The position numbers and the translations under genes were made by a program. The notes under the pieces were generated by a model, which was not told where the DNA came from, ran no database searches, and worked only from the letters and a program-made list of their open reading frames with translations. A stretch of DNA of 64,000 nt from Bryobacterales bacterium. GTDB lineage: Bacteria > Acidobacteriota > Terriglobia > Bryobacterales > Bryobacteraceae. Every line of letters begins with the position of its first letter. Positions within the stretch are counted from its first letter, which is position 1. The DNA lies in contig JADJOP010000002.1 of NCBI GenBank assembly GCA_016713735.1, positions 488,393 to 552,392 of the forward strand. The letters run 5' to 3'. Of this stretch, positions 1-8,504 are shown one piece after another.

Positions 1-111
1 GGGTTGGAGGATGCCGAGATCACGATCGTCCATCGTGAGGACGAGCCGCCACACTTCGAAACGCTCCTCGCGGTGGCGCGTAAGCCAGCCTAGCAGCAGC
101 GGATCGTTCAA
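1..111 (-). CDS. Possible N-terminal fragment of an unknown protein
   Basis: An open minus-strand frame of 37 codons begins at a TTG (109-111) that overlaps the TGA stop of the upstream mscS-like gene (108-110) and runs off the left edge of the window. The peptide starts LNDPLLLGWLTRHREERF. The start-stop overlap is like other coupled junctions in this window, which is the main support. No family is recognisable from 37 residues, and the true start could lie elsewhere. Confidence 0.3.
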   Translation of the reverse strand, partial: MNDPLLLGWLTRHREERFEVWRLVLTMDDRDLGILQP

Positions 112-1079
112 CTCCGCGGGCGCGCCGGAAACTCCTCGCGCAGCGCCGAGCGCAACTCCTCGCGGATCAGTTCACGCAGTTGTCCGCGGTCCAACTCGCC
201 CTGAAATCGAACCGGCTTGGACGCCTCGCCGAAGTACAAACTCATGTGCGGGAAGGGGATCTCGATTCCCAACGCATCGAACCTCTTCTTGATGCGGCGG
301 TTCATCTCCCGGCCGACGTTGAACTGCTGGATGGGCTCGGTCTTGTAACGGGCCTTCAGGATGACGGCGGAATCGGCAAGTTGATCCACGCCGAGAATCT
401 CCAGCGGTTCCAGGATAAGCGTCCGGAAGCGGTCATCGGCGCGCATCTCCTCATCCAGTTCGCGAAGCACGGCCACAACCCGGTCGGTGTCTTCCTTGTA
501 GGCTACCCCCACGTCAAAGACGTAATAGCTGTAGCCCATGGTCATGTTGGAAAGTGTCGTGATCGTGCCATTGGGGAAAATGTGGACTGTACCGTCAAGC
601 CCCCGCAGCACGATCGTGCGGAGGTTAATCTCCTCCACCAGGCCCGATGTACCATTGACCACCGCAATGTCGTTCACGCGGACCTGGTTTTCCAGCAGGA
701 TGAAGAAGCCGCTGATGACGTCGCGTACCAGATTCTGCGCGCCAAACCCAATTGCCAAACCGGCAATACCAGCGCCGGCCAGTATGGGTCCGAGATCAAA
801 CCCGATCTCCCGCAACGACATCATCAGGGCGACCACCCAGATGGCGACGCCGGCCGATTTGCGGACAATCCCGCTGATGGTGCGGGCCCGTTTTTCCAAC
901 TCCGCCATGGATGCATTAGCGCCCCCAGCCGACATCCTCCTGACGACTCCAGCCCGCATTCGGGGCACGACTCCGTTCACGGTGCGGACAGCAATCGCCG
1001 CCACCAACAGGATGAAGAGCACGCGGAGAAGCTGGAACGCCCACGGCAGCCAGGGGCGGATCGTCTCGAAATCCACCAT
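108..1079 (-). CDS. MscS-family mechanosensitive ion channel
   Basis: Small-conductance mechanosensitive channel, an inner-membrane homo-oligomer that opens under membrane tension to release solutes in hypo-osmotic shock. The 323-residue protein has hydrophobic helices near residues 13-33 and 73-95, then the conserved pore region starting near residue 111 (GFGAQNLVRDVISGFF), followed by the beta domain (ENQVRVND...G..G.VEEI) and an alpha/beta cytoplasmic domain. The size fits the short MscS/YbdG-like type. The C-terminus is arginine/glutamate rich. The ATG start at 1079 is followed at once by hydrophobic sequence. It may be translationally coupled to a downstream partial frame at the window edge. 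Family assignment is secure; the subfamily is not. Confidence 0.9.
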   Translation of the reverse strand: MVDFETIRPWLPWAFQLLRVLFILLVAAIAVRTVNGVVPRMRAGVVRRMSAGGANASMAELEKRARTISGIVRKSAGVAIWVVALMMSLREIGFDLGPILAGAGIAGLAIGFGAQNLVRDVISGFFILLENQVRVNDIAVVNGTSGLVEEINLRTIVLRGLDGTVHIFPNGTITTLSNMTMGYSYYVFDVGVAYKEDTDRVVAVLRELDEEMRADDRFRTLILEPLEILGVDQLADSAVILKARYKTEPIQQFNVGREMNRRIKKRFDALGIEIPFPHMSLYFGEASKPVRFQGELDRGQLRELIREELRSALREEFPARPRS

Positions 1080-1189
1080 TACACCAGCTTAACAGCTATT
1101 ACTCGAGCGAGCTTGGCGGAAGGGCGTGCTCCGTCATCGAACTGTCACGATCACTTCATCTCGTCGGACTATCCTCTAGGTTGCCACTT

Positions 1190-1909
1190 ATGGCGTCCCA
1201 GGCCCCACCCTCTTCTCCTCTGGCGTTTCAAGCTTCGGCCGCGGCGGAAGCACATCGTCCCCCGTTGATTCTCCCCAAGCGAACGCTGGCTGCACGAATC
1301 CGTTCCCTGCTGGCAGACCGCAACCGGTTTTCGCAATTCCTGCGCCGCGAGTCGAATGGTGTACTGGAGGCGGCGGAGTCGTTGTTGGGCGAACGTGGGG
1401 CGCTCACCGGGACGGCCGCGCAGATCCGGATTCGGCAGTGCCTTGCCGGCGCCTGGCGCGAAGAAGCTACGCTGACGGCTGAGCTGTGCGATTCGGCCAT
1501 CACGCCTCTTGATGGAGAGGATCTGCGGGCGCTGGCCTGCTTGCTCACGTCTGTGGTGGAGGCGCTGGACGACGTTCAGGCAGCCGCCAGCCGTTCGGAA
1601 AGCGGCGGCGACTGGCCGCTGAACACGCTCTGCCGCGCCACGCTGGAATACGTAACCGTCGTCTGCGAACTGATTCCAGAGCCGCTTCAACTCACCCACG
1701 ACGCATCGAGGATGGCCCTGCTCACCAGCCGTTCCATGGCCCTGCGCAGTGCGCGGCGCTTCTGCGAATCCGCAGTGCTCGATGGGTGTGGGCTTTCCGC
1801 TTGTCAGGTGCTAGCCCGTTGGAGCCTGCTGGAGGAGTTCCGTCGACTGCGTTGCTGTCTCGATGAAGCCTGCCTGGAAGTGCAACGCGTTGTCCTGAAG
1901 AACTCCTGA
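1190..1909 (+). CDS. DUF47/PhoU-like helical protein
   Basis: A 239-residue, mostly helical cytoplasmic protein. The stretch after residue 45 (RFSQFLRRESNGVLEAA) and the spacing of later helices resemble DUF47/PhoU-like proteins, which accompany phosphate transporters, but no Pit or Pst gene lies beside it here. I chose ATG 1190 over an in-frame TTG at 1181 because an AGG lies 11 bases upstream of the ATG. The gene is divergent from the MscS gene and converges on a secreted-protein gene. The family call is tentative because the motif match is weak. Confidence 0.6.
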   Translation: MASQAPPSSPLAFQASAAAEAHRPPLILPKRTLAARIRSLLADRNRFSQFLRRESNGVLEAAESLLGERGALTGTAAQIRIRQCLAGAWREEATLTAELCDSAITPLDGEDLRALACLLTSVVEALDDVQAAASRSESGGDWPLNTLCRATLEYVTVVCELIPEPLQLTHDASRMALLTSRSMALRSARRFCESAVLDGCGLSACQVLARWSLLEEFRRLRCCLDEACLEVQRVVLKNS

Positions 1910-1918
1910 GTCACCGGC

Positions 1919-2935
1919 TCAGCGGCTGAACACCAACTCCCACTCCGACCAGGCGCCGGTAAACACGCGGGCGCGGTCCCCTGCCTCCTTGTCGGTCTCC
2001 CCCTCGTTCATTCCGAGCACTTGCGGGTACCACGGTCCCCCTTCGAGGATCCTCTGCGGGCGTGTCCACGCTCCGGGCTGTGCGATGTCGGCCGCGAAGC
2101 TGATGTAGACGCCCTCCTGCGGCCACCCTGGCGTGCAACAGGAGTGGTTCATCAGCATCACCCACTGGTTCAGATAGGTGTTCCAATGCACCGAGGGCCC
2201 CCAATAGGCGTCGGTGTCCTGTGCACCCCAGCCGGTTACAACAGGCAGGATGGGCGTGACTGCCCCCTCCAGGCCGGGCTGCTCCCAGGCGCTGGAATCC
2301 CACTTCCAGACGTTTCCCGTTGGGTTGGCGCGGTCCTCAAGGGCCATGCGCGCCAACGCGATGCCCTGCCGCGAAACAGGGCCGCCGTAGTTGCTGAAAA
2401 GGAAGTAAAAATACTGGCGCTCGCGGTCGAGCACCACGGTGAAGTCCCCATGCCCGCCGGCGAAGTAGCCATTGCCTGCGCCGCAATCGGCCAGATCGCC
2501 CGAGCGCAGGACGATGCCCAGGTCAAAGAAGGTGGCTCCATTGTCGTAGCTCACCAGTGCTCCGATCTCAGGCGCGCTCAGCCCCTCATCCGGACAGACG
2601 AATGCCTCACGGTGATACCAGGCGTAGAGTGTCCCGTCGTCGTCGAGCCAAGTGGATTCGATCCATCGCTGTGGGTGGTCATAGTCGTAGAACAGCACGG
2701 CGCGGGCGGCCCGCAATTCCCGGAACGACGGTCCCTGGGTGCGAACCGGGTTGCCGTTGGAATTGAACAAATACAGCGTTCCGTCCACCCAGTGCGCCGG
2801 GGAGTTGGAGTCCGCCTCGCCGGGCATCCAGAGTGGCTCTGCCGGCTCGATTCGATACTCCGGCGCCACTTGTGCCATGGCCAACGAAGCGGAGAGAAAG
2901 CAGAGGAATCCGGAACAGAAAAGAGCGCGCAACAT
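1919..2935 (-). CDS. Secreted beta-propeller-like protein (sialidase/GH-like fold), function unknown
   Basis: A 338-residue protein with a clear signal peptide (MLRALFCSGFLCFLSASLAMAQ; predicted cleavage after AMA). The mature part has repeated short motifs of the type YDNGATFFDLG, VSYDNGA and WGPSVHWN with aromatic-rich strands. Such motifs are common in five-bladed propeller glycosidases and in sialidase-like or DUF4185-like secreted proteins. No catalytic set could be assigned with confidence. A paired cysteine (HSCCTPGW) and other cysteines (CPDEG, DCGAG) suggest disulfides in an extracytoplasmic location. It stands alone, 107 bases downstream of the enolase-superfamily gene on the same strand. 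Confidence 0.75.
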   Translation of the reverse strand: MLRALFCSGFLCFLSASLAMAQVAPEYRIEPAEPLWMPGEADSNSPAHWVDGTLYLFNSNGNPVRTQGPSFRELRAARAVLFYDYDHPQRWIESTWLDDDGTLYAWYHREAFVCPDEGLSAPEIGALVSYDNGATFFDLGIVLRSGDLADCGAGNGYFAGGHGDFTVVLDRERQYFYFLFSNYGGPVSRQGIALARMALEDRANPTGNVWKWDSSAWEQPGLEGAVTPILPVVTGWGAQDTDAYWGPSVHWNTYLNQWVMLMNHSCCTPGWPQEGVYISFAADIAQPGAWTRPQRILEGGPWYPQVLGMNEGETDKEAGDRARVFTGAWSEWELVFSR

Positions 2936-3042
2936 CTGATAGTCAAGACTCTCATCGGCGCCAACAAGGTACGCACGAAACCGTAAAGCCTTGTTAAGGT
3001 GTGTAAGCGGTTAAGCTACAGGTGCTTGCGCCGGCCGTGGAG

Positions 3043-4203
3043 CTAAATGTAGAAACCCGGGCGCGCGGTGCGAACGCCGGGATGGGCCTCAAGCTCGGAC
3101 TCCACAAGATCGAATCCAAGTCCCGGCGCATCGGGCAGATGAAAGAAGCCGTCCCGGATGGGGAGAGGCTTGTCGATCACGGTGTCGCGCCAGGGCACGT
3201 CCATGAGCATGAACTCCTGCCGGAAGAAGTTCGGCGTGGCGGCCATCACGTGCGCCGAAGCAATCGTCGAGATAGGGCCATTCGGGTTGTGCGGAGCAAT
3301 GGGAATGTTGTACGTCTCGGCCAGCGCCGCCATCTTCCGCATCTCCGAAATGCCGCCGCAGCGGGTGATGTCGGGCATGACGATGTCGGCGGCCTGCTTT
3401 TCGAGAATGGGCCGCAGCATGTACCGCGAATGGAGTCGCTCGCCGACGCACACAGGCAGCGGGATCTGGCGCTTGATGGACGCGATGGCATCGGGAAACT
3501 CCGGACCAGCAGGCTCTTCATACCACATGCAGTTGATGCCCTCGCGGGCGATGCGGTGGGCCATCTCCACGGCGGTGGGGCCGTTTAGCATGGCGTGCGT
3601 CTCAACGGCAATGGGGAAGGCCGGGCCAAGCGCGGTGGAGACGGTGCGCAGGCGTTCGAGTGCGAGTTGCTTCTGCGGCTCGGTCAGCGAGAGATTGTCG
3701 GCCAGGTCGCTGCCGTAGTTGTAGCTGGTGTGGGCGAAGGGGTCGAACTTGCACGCCGTGAAGCCTTGTGCCGCCATCGCGCGCGCCTGCGAAGCATAGG
3801 ATTCGGGCGACCCGTCGCCTTCGAGAAACCAGTAGTTGGCATAGAGCTGGATGCGCTTGCGGTAGGCGCCACCGAGCAGTTCATAGACAGGCAGCCCGGC
3901 GCGCTTACCCAGAATGTCCCACAGCGCGATGTCGATGGCCGAAATGGCGCTCAACAGCGGACCGCCCTGTCCCAGCCAGTTCATATCGCGGTAAAGGCGC
4001 GACCAGATGTAGTCGATCCGCGTCGGATCCTCGCCAATCAGGACCTCGCCCACATGCCGGCAGGCGGCCTCCACCATAGGGCTGCCGGGCCAGTTTGTGG
4101 CCTCGCCAATCCCGGTGAGCCCGGAGTCCGTGTAGACCTTCACGAGCGTCCAGTTGTATTTGATTCCTTCAACGAGCCAGGTGCGGATTTCCGTGATCTT
4201 CAT
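3043..4203 (-). CDS. Enolase-superfamily sugar-acid dehydratase (galactonate-dehydratase-like)
   Basis: A 386-residue mandelate racemase/muconate lactonizing enzyme. It opens with the capping domain (MKITEIRTWLVEG) and continues into the TIM barrel. Metal ligands are visible as E in AVETHAM, E in WYEEPAGP and E in VCVGERLH. A His in APHNPNGPIS corresponds to the general acid of D-galactonate dehydratase-type enzymes. It probably dehydrates a C5/C6 aldonate to a 2-keto-3-deoxy acid. The start is ATG 4201-4203, which overlaps the TGA of the upstream methyltransferase gene (4200-4202) as ATGA. The same frame extends to 4338, but that extension lies inside the upstream gene. Exact substrate is unknown. 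Confidence 0.88.
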   Translation of the reverse strand: MKITEIRTWLVEGIKYNWTLVKVYTDSGLTGIGEATNWPGSPMVEAACRHVGEVLIGEDPTRIDYIWSRLYRDMNWLGQGGPLLSAISAIDIALWDILGKRAGLPVYELLGGAYRKRIQLYANYWFLEGDGSPESYASQARAMAAQGFTACKFDPFAHTSYNYGSDLADNLSLTEPQKQLALERLRTVSTALGPAFPIAVETHAMLNGPTAVEMAHRIAREGINCMWYEEPAGPEFPDAIASIKRQIPLPVCVGERLHSRYMLRPILEKQAADIVMPDITRCGGISEMRKMAALAETYNIPIAPHNPNGPISTIASAHVMAATPNFFRQEFMLMDVPWRDTVIDKPLPIRDGFFHLPDAPGLGFDLVESELEAHPGVRTARPGFYI

Positions 4204-4670
4204 AAGCGAGGCAAGAACCTCCCTGTAGTTTCGCAGTATGCCTTGTAGCCCGGAAGGGCGGCTGCAAGCCGCGCCTCCTCCTCGTGCGCTTTCCCGCGGA
4301 TATACACACACAGTGGAAGCACGATGAGACACAGCCACGAATTCAGCGCGAGTTCAAAACCGAGGATCAGCAGCGCATCGCCCGTGTAGATGGGGTGACG
4401 GATGAACCGGTACACCCCGCGTGCCACCACCTCGTGGCGATTGCCCACCGCGCCTTGTTCAATGTCGGTCCAGTTCGCGCCCAGGGTGATGCGCGCGGAG
4501 ATGGCCAAGGCCAGCCCCGCCGTGAACAGGATGGTCCCGGCAGTCTGCACGGGCAGTGGTTCGGTGGCGATGGGGAGCAGATGGGGGAGTAATGCCTGGG
4601 CGATCAACCCCATCAGGAAGAACATCTTCGCGGCGCGGATCAGCACCGGGCCTGAGTTGGGCGCGGCCAC
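4200..4670 (-). CDS. Isoprenylcysteine carboxyl methyltransferase-like membrane protein; N-terminus cut off by an amber codon
   Basis: An ICMT/PEMT-type membrane methyltransferase. It has several hydrophobic helices, the SAM-binding signature FIRHPIYTGDALL, and the C-terminal pattern EEEARL...GYKAYCETTGRFLP. The open frame from GTG 4670 encodes 156 residues. In the same frame, just upstream, ATG 4748 begins MLLRAYLLAGLAAHKFV, then TAG at 4695-4697, then EYLKRAQAV leading straight into the annotated frame. The ATG lies 3 bases after the stop of the upstream GT2 gene, where an operon start is expected. The natural gene is therefore probably 4200-4748 with a Trp codon (TGG) changed to TAG. Whether the strain makes a shorter protein from GTG 4670 is unknown. 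Confidence 0.75.
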   Translation of the reverse strand: MAAPNSGPVLIRAAKMFFLMGLIAQALLPHLLPIATEPLPVQTAGTILFTAGLALAISARITLGANWTDIEQGAVGNRHEVVARGVYRFIRHPIYTGDALLILGFELALNSWLCLIVLPLCVYIRGKAHEEEARLAAALPGYKAYCETTGRFLPRL

Positions 4671-4751
4671 GGCCTGGGCCCGCTTCAGGTATTCCTAGAC
4701 GAACTTGTGGGCAGCCAGTCCAGCGAGCAGATAGGCGCGCAGGAGCATCGT

Positions 4752-5672
4752 CTAGCCTTCGAAGCTCTCTTCCACCACCTCGTCGCCGCGCGCAACGCCG
4801 GAAGCTGGCGGACTGATGCGCGAAAGGCGGGCGGCGATCGCGTCACCGATCATGCCCGTGAGCAGCAACTGCAGGGCCGACAGAAACGCGAGCAGCGCCG
4901 AAGCGGAAATATTCGGCTGACGCATTAGATCGAGCGCCATCTTCACAAACCCGTAGAAGAGAAAGACGATGATCAGCGGGAGAAACACGCGCAGCGGCCG
5001 GAACAGCATCGCCGTGCGCAAGATCAGCATGAGGAAGTTGTAAGCGTCCCACGGGACAATCTTCGAGGAGCCTTTGCGGGCGCGGTACTCGATGGGCAGG
5101 TAAGCGACGGCGTATTTGTCGCAATGCATGGCCAGCGTAATCGTCGTCGTCCAGGAAAACTGATCGGGCAGAATGGGGAAGTACTGCAGCACGATGTCAC
5201 GGCGGAAGGCGCGCAGGCCGGAGTTGAGGTCGGGAATCCGCGCCGAAACCATGAAGTTGGCCAGCCGGTTCAGGAACCACTTCGCCGGGCGCCGCAGGAG
5301 GGGAATGTTGGCGCCGGAGAGCCGCCGTGCCCCCACCACCATGTCCGCCTGGTTCAGGCGTTCGAGCAGCGCCGGGATCGCTTCGGCCGGGTAGGTGCTG
5401 TCGCCGTCCATGATGACGGTGAGCGAGTGGCTGGCGGCGGAGATGCCGGTCTTCAGGGCCGCGCCATAGCCGCGATTGCTGCGATGGCGAAGGACGCGGG
5501 CGCCGGCCTGGAGGGCGGCTCGGGCTGACTGGTCCGTGGAACCGTCGTCGACGACAATAATCTCAAGCGCGCGTCCCGATGGAGCAATGGCGGAACGAAC
5601 TTCGGCAATGACTTGCGTGATGCCCTCCTGCTCGTTGTAGCAGGGGATCACCACGCTGACGGGGGAATGCAT
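4752..5672 (-). CDS. GT2 family glycosyltransferase (polyprenyl-phosphate type) with C-terminal membrane helices
   Basis: A 306-residue transferase of the dolichyl-phosphate mannose synthase/undecaprenyl-phosphate sugar type. The nucleotide-binding start is VSVVIPCYNEQEG (residues 5-17), followed by VVDDGST near residue 40 and the metal-binding DGD in MDGDSTYP near residues 89-94. Two hydrophobic helices follow near residues 225-285 (FLPLIIVFLFYGFV and LLAFLSALQLLLTGM). It probably transfers a sugar from NDP-sugar to a polyprenyl phosphate at the inner membrane, giving donors for the GT39-like membrane transferases encoded nearby. Start codon is 3 bases from the stop of the radical SAM gene, so it belongs to the same operon. 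Confidence 0.88.
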   Translation of the reverse strand: MHSPVSVVIPCYNEQEGITQVIAEVRSAIAPSGRALEIIVVDDGSTDQSARAALQAGARVLRHRSNRGYGAALKTGISAASHSLTVIMDGDSTYPAEAIPALLERLNQADMVVGARRLSGANIPLLRRPAKWFLNRLANFMVSARIPDLNSGLRAFRRDIVLQYFPILPDQFSWTTTITLAMHCDKYAVAYLPIEYRARKGSSKIVPWDAYNFLMLILRTAMLFRPLRVFLPLIIVFLFYGFVKMALDLMRQPNISASALLAFLSALQLLLTGMIGDAIAARLSRISPPASGVARGDEVVEESFEG

Positions 5673-5675
5673 CGG

Positions 5676-7040
5676 TTATGACCTGACGAAGTTCAAGAAT
5701 AGCTGGAACTGGCTCAGCAGGGGGCGGAATTGACCTTTGGCCAGCCGCGCGGCGACATAGGACGGCCGCAGGTAATAGCCGAGATAGGCCGACCGCGTCA
5801 TGGCCTTCAACTGCGGCAGTGTGAAGCGGCCCTCGATCGCCTCGGGAAACAATGAGCCGTCGCTAAAGCTGAGATTCGGGTCGTTTTTCACCTGTTCATA
5901 CAACTTCGTGCCCGGGTAGGGCGCGGCGATATGAAACAAAGCGTAGGTCGGATTCAGCCGCTTGGCAAAGTGCACGATGCGGTCCATCTCATCAGGGCAG
6001 GACTCGGGAAAGCCCATCATGAAGAAGCACGCTGTCTCGATGCCATGGGAATGCACCAGCTTCATTCCCTCCTCAATCTGCTTCATGGTGATGCGCTTGT
6101 CCGTGATCGCCAGAATATCGTCTGAACCAGCCTCAACGCCGGCATGAATCAGCCGGCAGCCGGCCCGCTTCATCAGCCCGAGCAGTTCGTCATCGACAAG
6201 GTCAAGGCGGGTCTGACAACACCAGGTGAAGTCGAACCGCTTCCGGATCAGCCACTCGCAGAATTCCACCACCTGCTTGCGCAACACCGTGAACTCAAGG
6301 TCGATGAAATACGCCGTCTTGATGCCGTGGTTCGTAATGGCGTGCTCCACCTCGCGCGCCAGCGTTTCCACTGACTTCTTCCGCACTCCCGTACCGTAGG
6401 TCTTCAGCAGGCAGAATGTGCAGTTCGACGCGCACCCGCGCGTCATTTCGAACAACGTAAAGTGGTCCCCCAGCACTTCGTACTTGTAGTGCTTCATCGG
6501 CAGCTTTTCGAACGAGGGCAGCGGCAACTCGTCCATCTTCACCGGAAGCTGATCGGGATTGTGGACCACCTCGCCGTTGTTGCGCCACGTGATGCCCCGG
6601 ATTTGCGCCATCGGCTTGCCCGCGCAAATCTCCTCGACCGTATATTCCGGTTCTCCGCGCACAATGGCGTCGGCCTTGGTCTCTTGGAGCATCTCGGCAG
6701 GTTTCACCGTGCCGTGGCTGCCCAGCACATACACCTCGGGGGCGACGGCGCGGACGGCAGCGACCGTTTTGAAGAACGGATTCAGATCCAGGTGCGGACA
6801 CTGCCAGCGGTCGAGCGAAGTGGAGGTGAGGAACACCTTGTCGTAGCCGCGGGCGCGCAGGGCCACGCCCTCCGGTCCAATCTGCTCCGCATTGGCATCG
6901 AGGATGTCGGCCTGAATCCCATGGCGCTCCAACATCGCCGAGCAATACGCTAAGTCGAGCGGGGTCCAGGTGCGGTTATAGATGCGCCCCTTTTTGTGAA
7001 CGTACTCGACCTGAAACGGATTGACGAGCAGCACCTTCAC
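5676..7040 (-). CDS. B12-binding-domain radical SAM protein
   Basis: A 454-residue radical SAM enzyme. Residues 1-130 form a Rossmann-like cobalamin-binding module (MKVLLVNPF... LDLAYCSAMLERHG... YVLGSHGT). The 4Fe-4S site is C203-x3-C207-x2-C210 in RGCASNCTFC. The Elp3-like barrel (AGVEAGSDDIL, GFPESCPDEM) follows. Enzymes of this class methylate or rearrange unreactive carbons of lipids, glycans or peptides; the substrate here is not known. GTG 7038-7040 overlaps the upstream gene's stop as GTGA. The same frame stays open to 7661, but the upstream extension is a shadow of the membrane gene. The position inside a glycan operon suggests a sugar or polyprenol-lipid substrate, which is inference. 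Confidence 0.88.
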   Translation of the reverse strand: MKVLLVNPFQVEYVHKKGRIYNRTWTPLDLAYCSAMLERHGIQADILDANAEQIGPEGVALRARGYDKVFLTSTSLDRWQCPHLDLNPFFKTVAAVRAVAPEVYVLGSHGTVKPAEMLQETKADAIVRGEPEYTVEEICAGKPMAQIRGITWRNNGEVVHNPDQLPVKMDELPLPSFEKLPMKHYKYEVLGDHFTLFEMTRGCASNCTFCLLKTYGTGVRKKSVETLAREVEHAITNHGIKTAYFIDLEFTVLRKQVVEFCEWLIRKRFDFTWCCQTRLDLVDDELLGLMKRAGCRLIHAGVEAGSDDILAITDKRITMKQIEEGMKLVHSHGIETACFFMMGFPESCPDEMDRIVHFAKRLNPTYALFHIAAPYPGTKLYEQVKNDPNLSFSDGSLFPEAIEGRFTLPQLKAMTRSAYLGYYLRPSYVAARLAKGQFRPLLSQFQLFLNFVRS

Positions 7041-8467
7041 GCCCGCCTCCAGATGCCATACACCAAGGCGCCGGTGAGAGCAAATAGGGGCAGCGGCGAA
7101 ACGCCGCCCGCCAGTGCCTCCAAGCCGAGGTTCATCCGATTCAGCGTCGTGAGCGCGGGCAACTGGAAACCGCCGAGCAGGACGTGGAGAACCGGATCGA
7201 GAACTCCCCAGCCCCGCTCCACATCCCGGTACATGGCCATGCACCAGGCCTGTCCCACCGCCGCCACCGAGACGAACCACAACGCCGGGCGCGCCAGCCG
7301 GGAAAGGGCCACGGCCGCGAGCAGAAATAGGACAGGGATCATCGGAGCCATGTATCGAACGCCGGTATTGTATTGCAGGCGCGTGTAGTTGACCGTGGAG
7401 AAAAAAGTCCAGAATAACACGAAGAGAAGGAGAAGGAGGCTCAGTTGCCGTTTCGTGAGAAGCGTTTGTCGCACGATCGGGGCCACCGCGGCGGCCAGCA
7501 GCAGCGGACAACTGACAAAGAGGCCGAAGCGGTAATCGAAGGCCAGCATCCACAGCAACTCCCATTGGGGCCCGCTCACCCCCTGGTAGCCTTTGTCGAT
7601 CCACGCCACCGGTGGCATGTAGTGTTGACCCGGGTAAAACGGATGGCCAAAGCTGGCCCATTGGTAGAACCAGAGCAGGAGAATCGGCGGCGCGGCGGCG
7701 ATGGCGAACGGCACGGCGTAATCACGGCGGAGCAGCGCGGTGTAGACGAACAGACACCCCAAAGCCACCACGCCCGAATAGTCCAGCAGCAACGAGAATC
7801 CGCCCAGGAAACCGGCGATCAGTGCGGCGCGCCGGCCCTCCAGCAGCGTCAGTGCCGCGAACGCGCCAAGGATGCAGTGGCCCACCAGCATGTTCTGATT
7901 CAGGTAGCCCGTGCGGAAAAACAACGGCGTACCAAAGGCGTAGAGCAACGAAAACCAGAGCGCCCGCTGTTCGTCCTGCATCATGCGCCGCAGCAAAAAG
8001 AACATGACCACGACACTGAGCGCTGACAGCGGAGCCATGCAAAAGGCGTGCATGACAAACGCACCCAGTCCAAATTTGACATCCAGGCCGCGCCGCCATG
8101 CCTCGGCGTAGAACTTGCGCGCGGGGGCCCAGGGGGAATCGAACGCGGGTGGCCCGGTGAGCCCGGAGGACGCCCGTGCCCGATTCACGCGCTCGACAAT
8201 GCGGTCAATCACAGGCCGCGCGGCGGCGTAGGGAATCGCTCCCAGCATGGATGCGCCGGGATTGTTGCCGATGTGCCAGCCCCTGCCGGGAGTTTCGAAA
8301 AGATCATGATGAAGGCCGCCGTACTCGTCGACGCGAAACGAAAGATGGTCACCGATGGCCAGCCCGAGGTAGATCTCGCGCACCGTGTTCGTGGCAAAGT
8401 GGAGCGCGTACACAAGCCAGCAGGTGAGGAACAAGCGAAGAGCGAGTCTGGGCGGAAGCGCGTTCAT
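7037..8467 (-). CDS. Multispanning membrane protein, GT39-like/unknown
   Basis: A 476-residue protein with about 10-12 hydrophobic helices and a large periplasmic N-terminal loop (HLSFRVDEYGGLHHDLFE near residues 41-58). The general plan resembles membrane GT-C glycosyltransferases that use polyprenyl-phosphate sugars, but the diagnostic acidic pair of the first loop is only loosely seen (RVDEY). It sits between the GT39-like gene upstream and the radical SAM gene downstream on the same strand. The stop codon overlaps the next start (GTGA), which shows translational coupling. Function is assigned from topology and context only. Confidence 0.75.
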   Translation of the reverse strand: MNALPPRLALRLFLTCWLVYALHFATNTVREIYLGLAIGDHLSFRVDEYGGLHHDLFETPGRGWHIGNNPGASMLGAIPYAAARPVIDRIVERVNRARASSGLTGPPAFDSPWAPARKFYAEAWRRGLDVKFGLGAFVMHAFCMAPLSALSVVVMFFLLRRMMQDEQRALWFSLLYAFGTPLFFRTGYLNQNMLVGHCILGAFAALTLLEGRRAALIAGFLGGFSLLLDYSGVVALGCLFVYTALLRRDYAVPFAIAAAPPILLLWFYQWASFGHPFYPGQHYMPPVAWIDKGYQGVSGPQWELLWMLAFDYRFGLFVSCPLLLAAAVAPIVRQTLLTKRQLSLLLLLFVLFWTFFSTVNYTRLQYNTGVRYMAPMIPVLFLLAAVALSRLARPALWFVSVAAVGQAWCMAMYRDVERGWGVLDPVLHVLLGGFQLPALTTLNRMNLGLEALAGGVSPLPLFALTGALVYGIWRRA

Positions 8468-8504
8468 GCGGCAAGGAAGTACGAGGCTAGCACGGTGATC
8501 GTCC

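Noticed and set aside
180..1268. 362-residue plus-strand frame opposite the MscS gene
   Set aside because: It is a shadow of the MscS gene and shows no protein-like features.
3204..4338. Long minus-strand extension of the galactonate-dehydratase-like frame
   Set aside because: It lies inside the methyltransferase gene; the family start and ATGA junction place the start at 4203.
4695..4697. Pyrrolysine or suppressor reading of the TAG
   Set aside because: No pyl genes are visible and the expected residue is a plain Trp.
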